From contig CAMPAL010000007.1 of the NCBI GenBank assembly GCA_946631855.1, positions 1 to 43,700 on the forward strand: a stretch of 43,700 bases of DNA. Reading direction: 5' to 3'. Position 1 is the stretch's first letter; each line of letters begins with the position of its first letter. The notes under the pieces are model-generated. The model was not told the origin of the DNA, ran no database searches, and saw only the letters and a list, made by a program, of their open reading frames with translations. A program made the position numbers and the translations under genes. Shown here in pieces: positions 23,041 to 29,451 of this stretch. This stretch comes from an uncultured Treponema sp. GTDB taxonomy: Bacteria > Spirochaetota > Spirochaetia > Treponematales > Treponemataceae.

Positions 23041-23511
23041 ATGAAAAGTTGGGATGAAACTTTTTTGGAAGTTGCACAATTATTTGCAGAAAGATCAACT
23101 TGCGTAAAAAGACAAGTTGGTGCAATTTTGGTAAAAGATAAAAGAATTTTGAGTACTGGTTATAACGGAACTCCAAGTGGACTTTGCAATTGTGACAAAG
23201 TCTTTAGATTCGGTGCAGATAAAGTTGGGCTCCTTCCTTTTGTACAAGAAGGTACTCGCTTTACTCATCATGAATTCGCTGAAAAATTCGAAATACACGC
23301 AGAACAAAACTGTATTGCATTTGCCGCAAAAAACGGAATAAATACAGAAGGTTGTACAATGTACGTAACGGTAGCTCCTTGTGCCCAATGTGCAAAATTG
23401 ATAATTGCAGCTGGTATAAAAAAAGTAATATACAAAGAGCCTTATAAAAATGAAGACGGAATCTCTTTATTGAAAATCTCAGGTATCGAAACTATATTCT
23501 TATCATCATGA
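23041..23511 (+). CDS. deoxycytidylate (dCMP) deaminase
   Basis: 156 residues from the ATG at 23041; an upstream in-frame GTG lies inside the T-arm-like element and is less likely. Zinc/catalytic motif HAEQN (86-90, with the catalytic Glu88), APCAQCAK (Cys114, Cys117), and an N-terminal VKRQVGAILV and STGYNGTPSG typical of dCMP deaminases. It converts dCMP to dUMP for thymidylate supply. Aromatic and acidic positions after HHEF suggest a phage T4-like enzyme. Ribosome binding site GGTGGGAG. It heads a run of nucleotide-metabolism genes. Confidence 0.9.
   Translation: MKSWDETFLEVAQLFAERSTCVKRQVGAILVKDKRILSTGYNGTPSGLCNCDKVFRFGADKVGLLPFVQEGTRFTHHEFAEKFEIHAEQNCIAFAAKNGINTEGCTMYVTVAPCAQCAKLIIAAGIKKVIYKEPYKNEDGISLLKISGIETIFLSS
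23492..23498 (+). promoter_or_regulatory. CTATATT promoter inside the deaminase 3' end
   Basis: CTATATT lies 9 nt before the ATG at 23508, which lacks a Shine-Dalgarno sequence. It fits the leaderless pattern, although the ATGA overlap could also allow coupled translation. Confidence 0.4.
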
Positions 23512-24080
23512 CTTTTCAAGTTGACTTTTCTTTTATAGAAAAATTTGTAAAAAAATACCCAATGCTGGATTATAGTAAATGTCATTGGGTTTTTACTCAG
23601 GATTTTTATTTTACAAACGAAAAAAACAAAAAGAAGCCTTTTGACAAAGGAAAAGAAATTTTTCAAAGAACAGAGGCTTTTTTGAATATGCCTTCAGATG
23701 AAAAAATAGATTTAAAAAACTTTTGTAAAACAGCCGAGAATTTTTTCAAAAACCCTCCAACAGAATGGGAAAATACAACTCATTATTGGCTATATGGAAA
23801 ATTAAATGATTTGGAATTAACAAATTGCGATAATGCGGAGGTTATTACAAATATATTAGAAGTTGCCGGTTTTTTCAATTATTTTAAATCTGAAAAATTA
23901 ACTGTAGTCTTGCCGGGAGGGTCAGTTTTTTTAGTTTATTGTGGCAATAAATTATTTTTTTATTTCACAGATGAAGAATTTTTAAAAGAAAGTTTGTTTG
24001 AAGATTTGAAATTGAATGAATATAAAGAAATCAAAAAATCTTGGGCAGAAATTTGTTTTGAGGAGAAAAATAATGTATAG
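23508..24080 (+). CDS. hypothetical protein, 190 aa
   Basis: Starts MTFQVDFSFIEKFVKKYPML. It contains KCHWVFTQDFYFTNEKNKKK, ENTTHYWLYGKLNDLEL and a beta-rich C-terminal part (SEKLTVVLPGGSVFLVYCGN). ATGA overlap with the deaminase. No family recognised; not an obvious nucleotide enzyme. Its 3' end contains the ribosome binding site of the next gene. Confidence 0.55.
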   Translation: MTFQVDFSFIEKFVKKYPMLDYSKCHWVFTQDFYFTNEKNKKKPFDKGKEIFQRTEAFLNMPSDEKIDLKNFCKTAENFFKNPPTEWENTTHYWLYGKLNDLELTNCDNAEVITNILEVAGFFNYFKSEKLTVVLPGGSVFLVYCGNKLFFYFTDEEFLKESLFEDLKLNEYKEIKKSWAEICFEEKNNV

Positions 24081-24864
24081 AGTTTTTATTGAAGACAAAG
24101 ATGGATTTGAAATTGATAAAGGAGTTTTCGATACAAAAGAAGATGCGGAAATTTATAAAAATATTCATGCAATTGATTTGGAACCAGGAGAGACAATAAG
24201 AATTATAAAAAGAGAGCCTTTGTTTGTAAAAACAGTTGGAATTGAATTTATAAGTTTTTCTGCGTATGTAAAAGATAAGGACAATGAGAAGGATACTTTT
24301 TATGTAAAAGATCTTTCAAAATGGAACTGGGCTTTGAATGGGATTATAAATTACCCTGGAAAAGCAAATGAGGGAAAAGTACAATTTGATGGAGGACCGA
24401 CAAAAGCTGCAGTTGAAGTGTACGTACCTTGGCCTGTTGAAGATTTGGCAAAAAAGAGAAATCCTTCTGAATTGGTAACTCTAAAAGCAAAACTTTTTGA
24501 AGTTGCTCAAAAGATGCTTGAGCTTTATGTAAAAAAAGGAAAGGGAGAAAATTTCTGTGAATTTTCTGAAGAAAAAAATGAATTGATTATTACAGACTTT
24601 TGGACATTCAAAAAGGAATTTTTCCCGGAGTGGACAAAAGAAGAAATTGAAAATAAAGTAAAAAGCACATCATCTCCTGTTTGGAATATTGAAAAGAAAA
24701 TAAAATCAGTAGGCAGAGAAAAAGCTGAAGATTCTGAAAAAGCAGAGGTAGAGTTTGCAATTGAAGAAGTTCAATACATTTTGAATGTGCTTAAAGAAGC
24801 AGATGAGAAAAAATTGTCAAAAGTGTATGAGAATTCTCTAAAAACACTGCAGTCATTGCTATAA
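24073..24864 (+). CDS. hypothetical protein, 263 aa
   Basis: Start taken at ATG 24073, with GAGGAG 8 nt upstream. It opens MYRVFIEDKDGFEIDKGVFD, a short beta-hairpin domain seen at the start of many small phage proteins, followed by KEDAEIYKNIH. The middle (DLSKWNWALNGIINYPGK, AAVEVYVPWPVEDLAKKR) is mixed alpha/beta and the C-terminus charged helix (RYILNVLKEADEKK-like). No enzyme motif recognised. It overlaps the previous gene by 8 bases. Confidence 0.55.
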   Translation: MYRVFIEDKDGFEIDKGVFDTKEDAEIYKNIHAIDLEPGETIRIIKREPLFVKTVGIEFISFSAYVKDKDNEKDTFYVKDLSKWNWALNGIINYPGKANEGKVQFDGGPTKAAVEVYVPWPVEDLAKKRNPSELVTLKAKLFEVAQKMLELYVKKGKGENFCEFSEEKNELIITDFWTFKKEFFPEWTKEEIENKVKSTSSPVWNIEKKIKSVGREKAEDSEKAEVEFAIEEVQYILNVLKEADEKKLSKVYENSLKTLQSLL

Positions 24865-24894
24865 TTTGTATAAAATAACGCTCAAAGGTAAAAA

Positions 24895-24978
24895 GCCCTT
24901 CCTGATCATTCTTTTTTCAGAAACCTTCAAGAGTGATTTGTAGTGTTTATAAAAAAATCTAAGGGCAATTATAAGGAG
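24895..24978 (+). promoter_or_regulatory. structured queC leader, candidate H-type pseudoknot riboswitch
   Basis: GCCCTT (24895-24900) can pair with AAGGGC (24961-24966). Inside is a 9-bp hairpin ATCATTCTT/AAGAGTGAT (24905-24913 with 24929-24937) whose loop contains TTTCAGAAACCTTC. The loop ACCTT can instead pair with the TAAGG after an A-rich tail (ATAAAAAAATCTAAGG), the layout of a preQ1 class-I switch. The queC Shine-Dalgarno AAGGAG follows within 9 nt. The match to the known consensus is partial. Confidence 0.4.
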
Positions 24979-24985
24979 TTTTTTA

Positions 24986-25867
24986 ATGGAAACAGTAAAA
25001 GCTGTAATTAAGTACGATGAAAGAAGAGACACTTCAGTAACACCTGACACATCAATTGTAAAGCACGCAGTTTGTGCGGTATCAGGGGGAATGGATTCAG
25101 CAACTTGTCTTTTCCACGCTGTAAAACTTTATGGTGCTAAAAATGTAATTGGTGTTTCAATGTATTACGGTCAGCGCCATGATATCGAATTGCAGAAGGC
25201 AAAAGCTGAATGCGAAAAGCTCGGAGTAGAATATCATGAGTTGAACCTCACACCTATTTTCTCAATCAATAAAAACATTTCGGCTCTTTTGAAAGGTTCG
25301 GATAAAGAGGTTGTACAGGGTAAAGATTATGCAACTTTGATGCATGAAAAGATTGAAAAGGGAGAAGCACCTATTTCTGATGAATACATTCCAAACAGAA
25401 ACAGTCTTTTCTTGAACACTCTTGCAGCAATTGGTTTGCAGAAGTTTGAAAATCACCCTGTAGCAATCTTTACAGGTATTCATTCAGATGATGTTTTGAA
25501 ACAGGAAGGATCAAATGTTGGAGCCTATCCCGATTGCTCACTCGAATTCGCTGTAGCAACAAACAAAGCTCTTCAGCTTGCAACCGCAGGTCTTGTGTAT
25601 GTTTATACTCCACTTGTAAATAAGACAAAAGCTCAGGTAGCTGAATTTGGAGTTGAAAAAGGGGGAATGACAAAGGAAGATTTCAATGAAACTTGGTCAT
25701 GTTATAAAGGAGTTGAGAAAGGTAGAATAAAACAATGCTCTCGTTGTCCAACATGTATCGATAGAATTCATGCTTTAGTAGACTCTGGAGTATTTACATC
25801 TGTAAAAGATATTACAGATAACTACGATGCTGACGAGGCTTACGCAGCTACATTTTTTAGGAGATAA
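24986..25867 (+). CDS. queC: 7-cyano-7-deazaguanine (preQ0) synthase QueC
   Basis: 293 residues, longer than the usual ~225 because of an N-terminal ~25-residue extension and inserts. PP-loop SGGMDSAT (33-40), MYYGQRHDIELQKA, SDEYIPNRNSLFL, TGIHSDD, YPDCSLEF and a zinc-binding C-terminus (WSCYKGVE ... QCSRCPTCIDR) are all present. It converts 7-carboxy-7-deazaguanine to preQ0 using ATP and ammonia. Together with QueE and FolE it indicates that the phage makes 7-deazaguanine, either for DNA modification or for host queuosine. Preceded by a structured leader and AAGGAG. Confidence 0.95.
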   Translation: METVKAVIKYDERRDTSVTPDTSIVKHAVCAVSGGMDSATCLFHAVKLYGAKNVIGVSMYYGQRHDIELQKAKAECEKLGVEYHELNLTPIFSINKNISALLKGSDKEVVQGKDYATLMHEKIEKGEAPISDEYIPNRNSLFLNTLAAIGLQKFENHPVAIFTGIHSDDVLKQEGSNVGAYPDCSLEFAVATNKALQLATAGLVYVYTPLVNKTKAQVAEFGVEKGGMTKEDFNETWSCYKGVEKGRIKQCSRCPTCIDRIHALVDSGVFTSVKDITDNYDADEAYAATFFRR

Positions 25868-25903
25868 AAAGGATAATCCCGAATACTTTTAATTGAAAAA
25901 ACG

Positions 25904-25932
25904 AAAGGAGTGAATTATTATCACTCCTTTTT
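25904..25932 (+). terminator. rho-independent terminator
   Basis: AAAGGAGTGA and TCACTCCTTTTT form a 10-bp hairpin with a five-T run after queC. Confidence 0.85.
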
Positions 25933-25976
25933 GGTATTAATTCAAAAAATTATTGAATATTTCACAACTCAAAACC

Positions 25977-25983
25977 CTATATT
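25977..25983 (+). promoter_or_regulatory. CTATATT promoter motif
   Basis: CTATATTATAAACATTGAG, nearly the same as at 21704, before the GAGAGG site of the gene at 26007. Confidence 0.5.
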
Positions 25984-26006
25984 ATAAACATTGAGAGGTA
26001 CGAGAT

Positions 26007-26177
26007 ATAAAGCAAGAGATTTTTGATAAAGTTTTCGATAACGAAAGATATGCGAATCGTATCGTAGATGATTACGAGATTGCTGCATTCAATCGAGGAT
26101 ATACTTTTGACAAAGGATCTTTTGTTAAAGTTGTACCTGATGACAAACTCAATTGTATTGCACAGAAGGAGGCATAA
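26007..26177 (+). CDS. small protein with an apparent ATA start codon
   Basis: A 56-codon frame: KQEIFDKVFDNERYANRIVD, then EIAAFNRGYTFDKGSFVKVV and an end at KEA. No ATG, GTG or TTG lies between an upstream TGA and the coding body. GAGAGG sits 10 nt before an ATA. The gene at 3761 has the same context (GGTAC..AGAT) with ATG at this exact point and the same KQ-IFD beginning. So this gene is either started at AUA or has lost its start by one mutation. Its 3' end carries the AAGGAGG of the next gene. Confidence 0.5.
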   Translation: MKQEIFDKVFDNERYANRIVDDYEIAAFNRGYTFDKGSFVKVVPDDKLNCIAQKEA

Positions 26178-26178
26178 A

Positions 26179-26445
26179 ATGGTACGTACATTCAAGTACA
26201 CTAAAACAGGCGTAAAGGGTTTGGTTGAAAGAACAGTTATTGTTCTTAACGAGGATGAGACTCGTATTGGGGGTTTGGATATTACAGGAGAGAGTCCTGA
26301 AAAGATTGCTGAACTTACAAAGCAGTACGAAAATACAGCTGTAAAGGGTTTTACAAGAAGGCCAAAGGGTACTCCAAAGGAAAATTATTCGTCTCCTTAC
26401 AGTTATCGTGCTTTTAGCAAAGCTAAGATTCAGCAGTACAATTAA
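26179..26445 (+). CDS. hypothetical protein, 88 aa
   Basis: Start at ATG 26179, with AAGGAGG 7 nt upstream inside the preceding gene. MVRTFKYTKTGVKGLVERTV, then NEDETRIGGLDITGESPEKI, then a basic C-terminus with aromatic residues (YSSPYSYRAFSKAKIQQYN). A compact beta-rich N-terminus and basic tail could bind nucleic acid, but no family is recognised. Followed by a terminator. Confidence 0.6.
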   Translation: MVRTFKYTKTGVKGLVERTVIVLNEDETRIGGLDITGESPEKIAELTKQYENTAVKGFTRRPKGTPKENYSSPYSYRAFSKAKIQQYN

Positions 26446-26467
26446 AAATTAAAAAAGTTTTTTATTA

Positions 26468-26503
26468 AGAGGCTGAAATTTAATTTTTCAGCCTCTATAT
26501 TTT
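26468..26503 (+). terminator. terminator overlapping the queE promoter motif
   Basis: AGAGGCTGAAA (26468-26478) pairs with TTTTCAGCCTCT (26485-26496). The T run follows. CTATATT (26495-26501) begins in the last stem bases and lies 9 nt before the queE ATG, which has no Shine-Dalgarno sequence. Confidence 0.75.
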
Positions 26504-26510
26504 TATTGAT

Positions 26511-27335
26511 ATGATTAGATATAATAAAGAAAAAAACGCCAACGAAATTCAAATTATTGAAATTTTTAATAGCCTAAACGGGGAAGGGCATGCAGCTGGA
26601 CTACCCTGTGTTTTTATTCGTACAATGGGATGTAATCTGAGGTGCAAGTATGGTACTGTAATGGTCAAAGACAACCCTGATTCTATCCTAAATTTTTTCT
26701 GTGATACCCCTGAATGTTATGATTTGGAGCATTTTGTAGAACTTTACCCTGAAAGACCTGAAGGACCGGATTGGTATACAGCCAAAGAAATTTTTGACAT
26801 TGTGGATTCAAAAGAAGACAACTGGAAAAATAAAAGCATTTGTCTTACAGGAGGGGAACCTTTGCTTGAATGCAATAAAGAGTTTATGATGAATGAACTC
26901 ATTCCACTCTTTATGAATGCACATTACGATGTATCTGTGGAAACAAACGGTTCAATTGACTATAAAGACTATAAAGCAAAGTTCGGTAAAGCAACTGTAT
27001 TCGGAGATGGGCATAGAGAAGGCTTTACAATAATTTCCGATTACAAACTTCCAGAGTCAAAAATGACTAAGCTAATGATTAAAAGCAATCTTGATTTGTT
27101 TGATGAAACAGATCTTGTAAAAATGGTTGTTAGTGATAACCCGGAGGATTGGAAGGAGCTTGATAAAGTTGTAAATTCTGGTACAAAGGCTGCTATTTAT
27201 ATTTCACCAATGTACAACCGAGTTGATACAGAAAAGATGTGGCATTATGCAGAAGAGCATGCTGATAAAAATGTAAGAGTGCAGCTGCAACTACATAAGT
27301 ATTTTTTTAAAAATCCCAACCAAAAATCTATTTAA
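26511..27335 (+). CDS. queE: 7-carboxy-7-deazaguanine synthase QueE (radical SAM)
   Basis: 274 residues. EIFNSLNGEGHAAGLPCVFIR is the substrate-side start of QueE. The [4Fe-4S] motif has Cys41 and Cys45 (GCNLRCKYG) but the third Cys is Cys64 in FFCDTPECYD, giving C-X3-C-X18-C instead of C-X3-C-X2-C. CLTGGEPLL is the GGE motif, and VETNGS follows. It converts carboxy-tetrahydropterin to CDG before QueC. The ATG lacks a Shine-Dalgarno sequence; CTATATT is 9 nt upstream. QueD is not seen in the window and may lie elsewhere or come from the host. Confidence 0.92.
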   Translation: MIRYNKEKNANEIQIIEIFNSLNGEGHAAGLPCVFIRTMGCNLRCKYGTVMVKDNPDSILNFFCDTPECYDLEHFVELYPERPEGPDWYTAKEIFDIVDSKEDNWKNKSICLTGGEPLLECNKEFMMNELIPLFMNAHYDVSVETNGSIDYKDYKAKFGKATVFGDGHREGFTIISDYKLPESKMTKLMIKSNLDLFDETDLVKMVVSDNPEDWKELDKVVNSGTKAAIYISPMYNRVDTEKMWHYAEEHADKNVRVQLQLHKYFFKNPNQKSI

Positions 27336-27444
27336 GACCTTTTTTGATTTGGCCCCTCAAACATAAAATTTTATTTTTCACAAAAAGGTGTTTATGAAAA
27401 ATATTTACAAGTTGCTATAATGTAAAAACAAAGCTAATTTAAAA

Positions 27445-27471
27445 AAAGAGCGACCTAGCCGCTCTTTAAAT
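27445..27471 (+). terminator. hairpin terminator/attenuator before folE
   Basis: AAAGAGCG and CGCTCTTT with an ACCTAGC loop. A tiny frame MKNIYKLL with an AAAGGTG site (ATG at 27394) lies just before it, so this may be an attenuator as well as the end of the queE message. Confidence 0.55.
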
Positions 27472-27494
27472 ATCATTTGTAGGAGTTTTAAGAA

Positions 27495-28178
27495 ATGAAA
27501 AGAACTTTTGAAAACACAGAAACAAAAACAGTAGTAACAAATATCTTCAACGAAGCAGATGAAAAAATGGTAGAGCATCTTCTTCGTAAAATGATTGGAG
27601 TAGGAGAAGATGTTGAGTTGGATGATAACTTGAAGGAAACGCCTCATCGCGTATTGAAACTTTGGACAGAAATGACAGAAGGATATAGAGAAGATCCTGC
27701 AAAACATCTTGAAAAGAGTTTCCCTATAAACTCTCCAAACCTTGCTGATGATGAGAATAGTTTCGATTCAAATACCACGCCAACCAAATTCCAAAAAGGT
27801 ATTGTTGTAGTTTCTACAGATGCTTGGAGCAATTGTTGCCATCACCTTGCACCTATGCACTGTAGAGTGGATGTTGCATATATTCCTGGAGAAAAAGTAG
27901 TCGGATTGAGTAAGATTGTACGCACAGTAAAAGCTTACGGTAAAAGATTGAATCTTCAGGAAGCCTGGGGTGAAAACATTGCCAATGCAATGATGAATAA
28001 GTTGAATGCTTTGGGTTGTATGGTTAGAATTTCCGGTATCCACTCATGTGTAAGCATGCGAGGTGCTCAAGAACAGACAAGTAAAACAACAACTATGGCT
28101 ATTAGGGGTTGTTTTGCTGAAGATGTAAAGGCTAGAATGGAAGCAATCTCAATGATGGATAAAAACGAACTAAATTAA
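27495..28178 (+). CDS. folE: GTP cyclohydrolase I (FolE) with a replaced C-terminus
   Basis: 227 residues. Zinc ligands Cys114 and His117 (NCCHHLAPMHC) and Cys185 (GIHSCVSMRG). VAYIPGEKVVGLSKIVRTV and YGKRLNLQEAWGENIA are classical FolE segments. It opens GTP to 7,8-dihydroneopterin triphosphate, the first step toward 7-deazaguanine (or folate). The last ~35 residues (QTSKTTTMAIRGCFAEDVKA onward) are matched by a second, different FolE C-terminus found after the homing endonuclease at 29299-29394. The present end therefore came with the insertion. AGGAG upstream. Confidence 0.93.
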   Translation: MKRTFENTETKTVVTNIFNEADEKMVEHLLRKMIGVGEDVELDDNLKETPHRVLKLWTEMTEGYREDPAKHLEKSFPINSPNLADDENSFDSNTTPTKFQKGIVVVSTDAWSNCCHHLAPMHCRVDVAYIPGEKVVGLSKIVRTVKAYGKRLNLQEAWGENIANAMMNKLNALGCMVRISGIHSCVSMRGAQEQTSKTTTMAIRGCFAEDVKARMEAISMMDKNELN

Positions 28179-28188
28179 AAAAAAAGAT

Positions 28189-28285
28189 AGCAGGACAGTA
28201 GGAGTTTCCACCTCCTATTGCTGGTTCTCATGTGCAATTCAGCTAACTGCTTTTTTCTTTTTGCACTAAATTATTCTATAGTGCC
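28189..28285 (+). promoter_or_regulatory. hairpin and ACTAAATT promoter between folE and the endonuclease
   Basis: AGCA/TGCT closing TAGGAG/CTCCTA (28189-28222) forms a two-part hairpin after folE. Downstream, CACTAAATT...TAGTG (28264-28283) holds an ACTAAATT promoter motif within short inverted repeats, ahead of AAAAGGAG and the endonuclease start. Confidence 0.5.
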
Positions 28286-28313
28286 GTGGAAAGCACTTAA
28301 AAGGAGAATGCAC

Positions 28314-29300
28314 ATGAAATGTAAATACTGTCAAAAAGAAATCAGCCCTAATCAATTATCCCATCACGAAAAAGGCTGTAAGCTAGCTTCAGAGTTTAAG
28401 GATACACTTTCTTTAAAAGATTTAAAAAATATTGATTTAGAAAGCCTTCCAATAATCGTACTTAAAAAATGTAAAGTAGAATTAAATTGTGATACCTGCA
28501 ACAGGCTTATATCAAAAAGTTTAGCTGCTTGGAGAGCAAGGCCCTTCACTACTTGTGCTATGTGTCATAGGAAAGATCATCTTTTAGAAAAATACGAGGT
28601 AACAAACGTAGCTCAATTAGCGTCTACAAAAGAAAAATATAAACAAACATGTTTACAAAAATTTGGAGTTGAACATGCTTCTCAATCAAGTGTAATTAAA
28701 GAAAAACTTTGGACAAATCGCTCAAAAGAAGAAGCTTCAGAAACTCAAAAAGATATTTGGAAAGAAAGGGAAGTAGATGGTACAAAAACACAAATTCTTT
28801 CAAAGACTTTTGAAAAAAGGTCAAGCTTTTCAGATGAGCGAAAAAATGAAATTAAAGAAAAAGCTAAACAAACTTGTAAAGAGAGATACGGAGCGGATTA
28901 CTGGCAATGTTCAGAAATTTTTAAAATAGGTTTAAGAGAAAGAATTAGCAAAGCTTGCAAAAAGTATCAATATGACAATATTACTTTTGATAGTTCTTGG
29001 GAATTAGCATTATGGATATATGCAAAAGATCATAACGAGGAAATTGAAAGAGAACCCTGCCAATTTGAATATGAGTATAATGGAGCTACGCACACATACA
29101 TTCCAGATTTTAGATATAAAGGAAAGTTGTTGGAAATAAAAGGGGATCACTATAGAGATGATCAGACTAAAGCAAAACTTTTAGTTGCTGAAAAGAATGG
29201 TATTCAGGTTTTGTATCAAAAAGATGTAAAAGTGTACTTAGACTATTGCAAAAATAAATTCAAGTTTAAATTTTGGTACAGAAAATTCAAAAACAAGTAA
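28314..29300 (+). CDS. homing endonuclease, PD-(D/E)XK type, inserted in folE
   Basis: 328 residues from ATG 28314 (AAAAGGAG 7 nt upstream). The N-terminus is zinc-finger-like (MKCKYCQKEISP...HHEKGC), with a second Cys cluster (CDTCN ... CAMCH). Two DNA-binding repeats follow (CLQKFGVEHASQSS, CKERYGADYWQCSE). The C-terminal nuclease is FDSSWELALWIYAKDHN, then YIPDFRYKGKLLEIKGD (the D...E-X-K core). It would cut folE of a phage lacking the insert. Its stop codon abuts the first base of the displaced folE 3' end. Confidence 0.8.
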   Translation: MKCKYCQKEISPNQLSHHEKGCKLASEFKDTLSLKDLKNIDLESLPIIVLKKCKVELNCDTCNRLISKSLAAWRARPFTTCAMCHRKDHLLEKYEVTNVAQLASTKEKYKQTCLQKFGVEHASQSSVIKEKLWTNRSKEEASETQKDIWKEREVDGTKTQILSKTFEKRSSFSDERKNEIKEKAKQTCKERYGADYWQCSEIFKIGLRERISKACKKYQYDNITFDSSWELALWIYAKDHNEEIEREPCQFEYEYNGATHTYIPDFRYKGKLLEIKGDHYRDDQTKAKLLVAEKNGIQVLYQKDVKVYLDYCKNKFKFKFWYRKFKNK

Positions 29301-29394
29301 ATCTGAGGGAGCTACAACCACCACTTCTTGTGTAAGAGGAATTTTCGCAGAAAATGAAGCTGCAAGACAAGAAGCTTTGGCATTGATGAAGTAA
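29299..29394 (+). pseudogene. folE: orphan 3' end of the ancestral folE
   Basis: 31 codons beginning KSEGATTTTSCVRGIFAENE and ending ALALMK plus stop, a perfect FolE C-terminal tail aligned to residues ~192-222 of the functional gene (about 40% identical). It has no start codon and no ribosome binding site. It is the part cut off by the endonuclease insertion. Confidence 0.85.
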
Positions 29395-29409
29395 ATTATA
29401 ACTATAATA

Positions 29410-29451
29410 TTTAGCAGGAAGGTATTTAATATACACCTGCTAAATATAATT
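29410..29451 (+). promoter_or_regulatory. 9-bp hairpin with embedded promoter motif before the second endonuclease
   Basis: TTTAGCAGG (29410-29418) pairs with CCTGCTAAA (29436-29444). GGAAGG, the only ribosome binding site, is in the left arm and loop. The right arm contains CTAAATA, a motif-like promoter 5 nt before the ATG. Long transcripts would hide the site; a late start at the motif would give a leaderless mRNA. Confidence 0.4.

Noticed and set aside
22862..23176. Minus-strand frame opposite the deaminase start
   Set aside because: It lies against the deaminase coding strand and the structured leader, has no ribosome binding site, and its composition is that of an antisense shadow.
24895..24978. 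Firm preQ1 class-I riboswitch call
   Set aside because: Loop and tail look similar but stem length and spacing do not fit the consensus, so it is kept only as a candidate.
27394..27420. Tiny frame MKNIYKLL before folE as a gene
   Set aside because: Eight residues only; kept as a possible leader peptide in the hairpin entry, not as a gene.
28069..29298. Group I intron in folE
   Set aside because: folE has its own complete C-terminus and stop before the endonuclease, and no group I core elements could be recognised. An exon-swapping insertion explains the data better.
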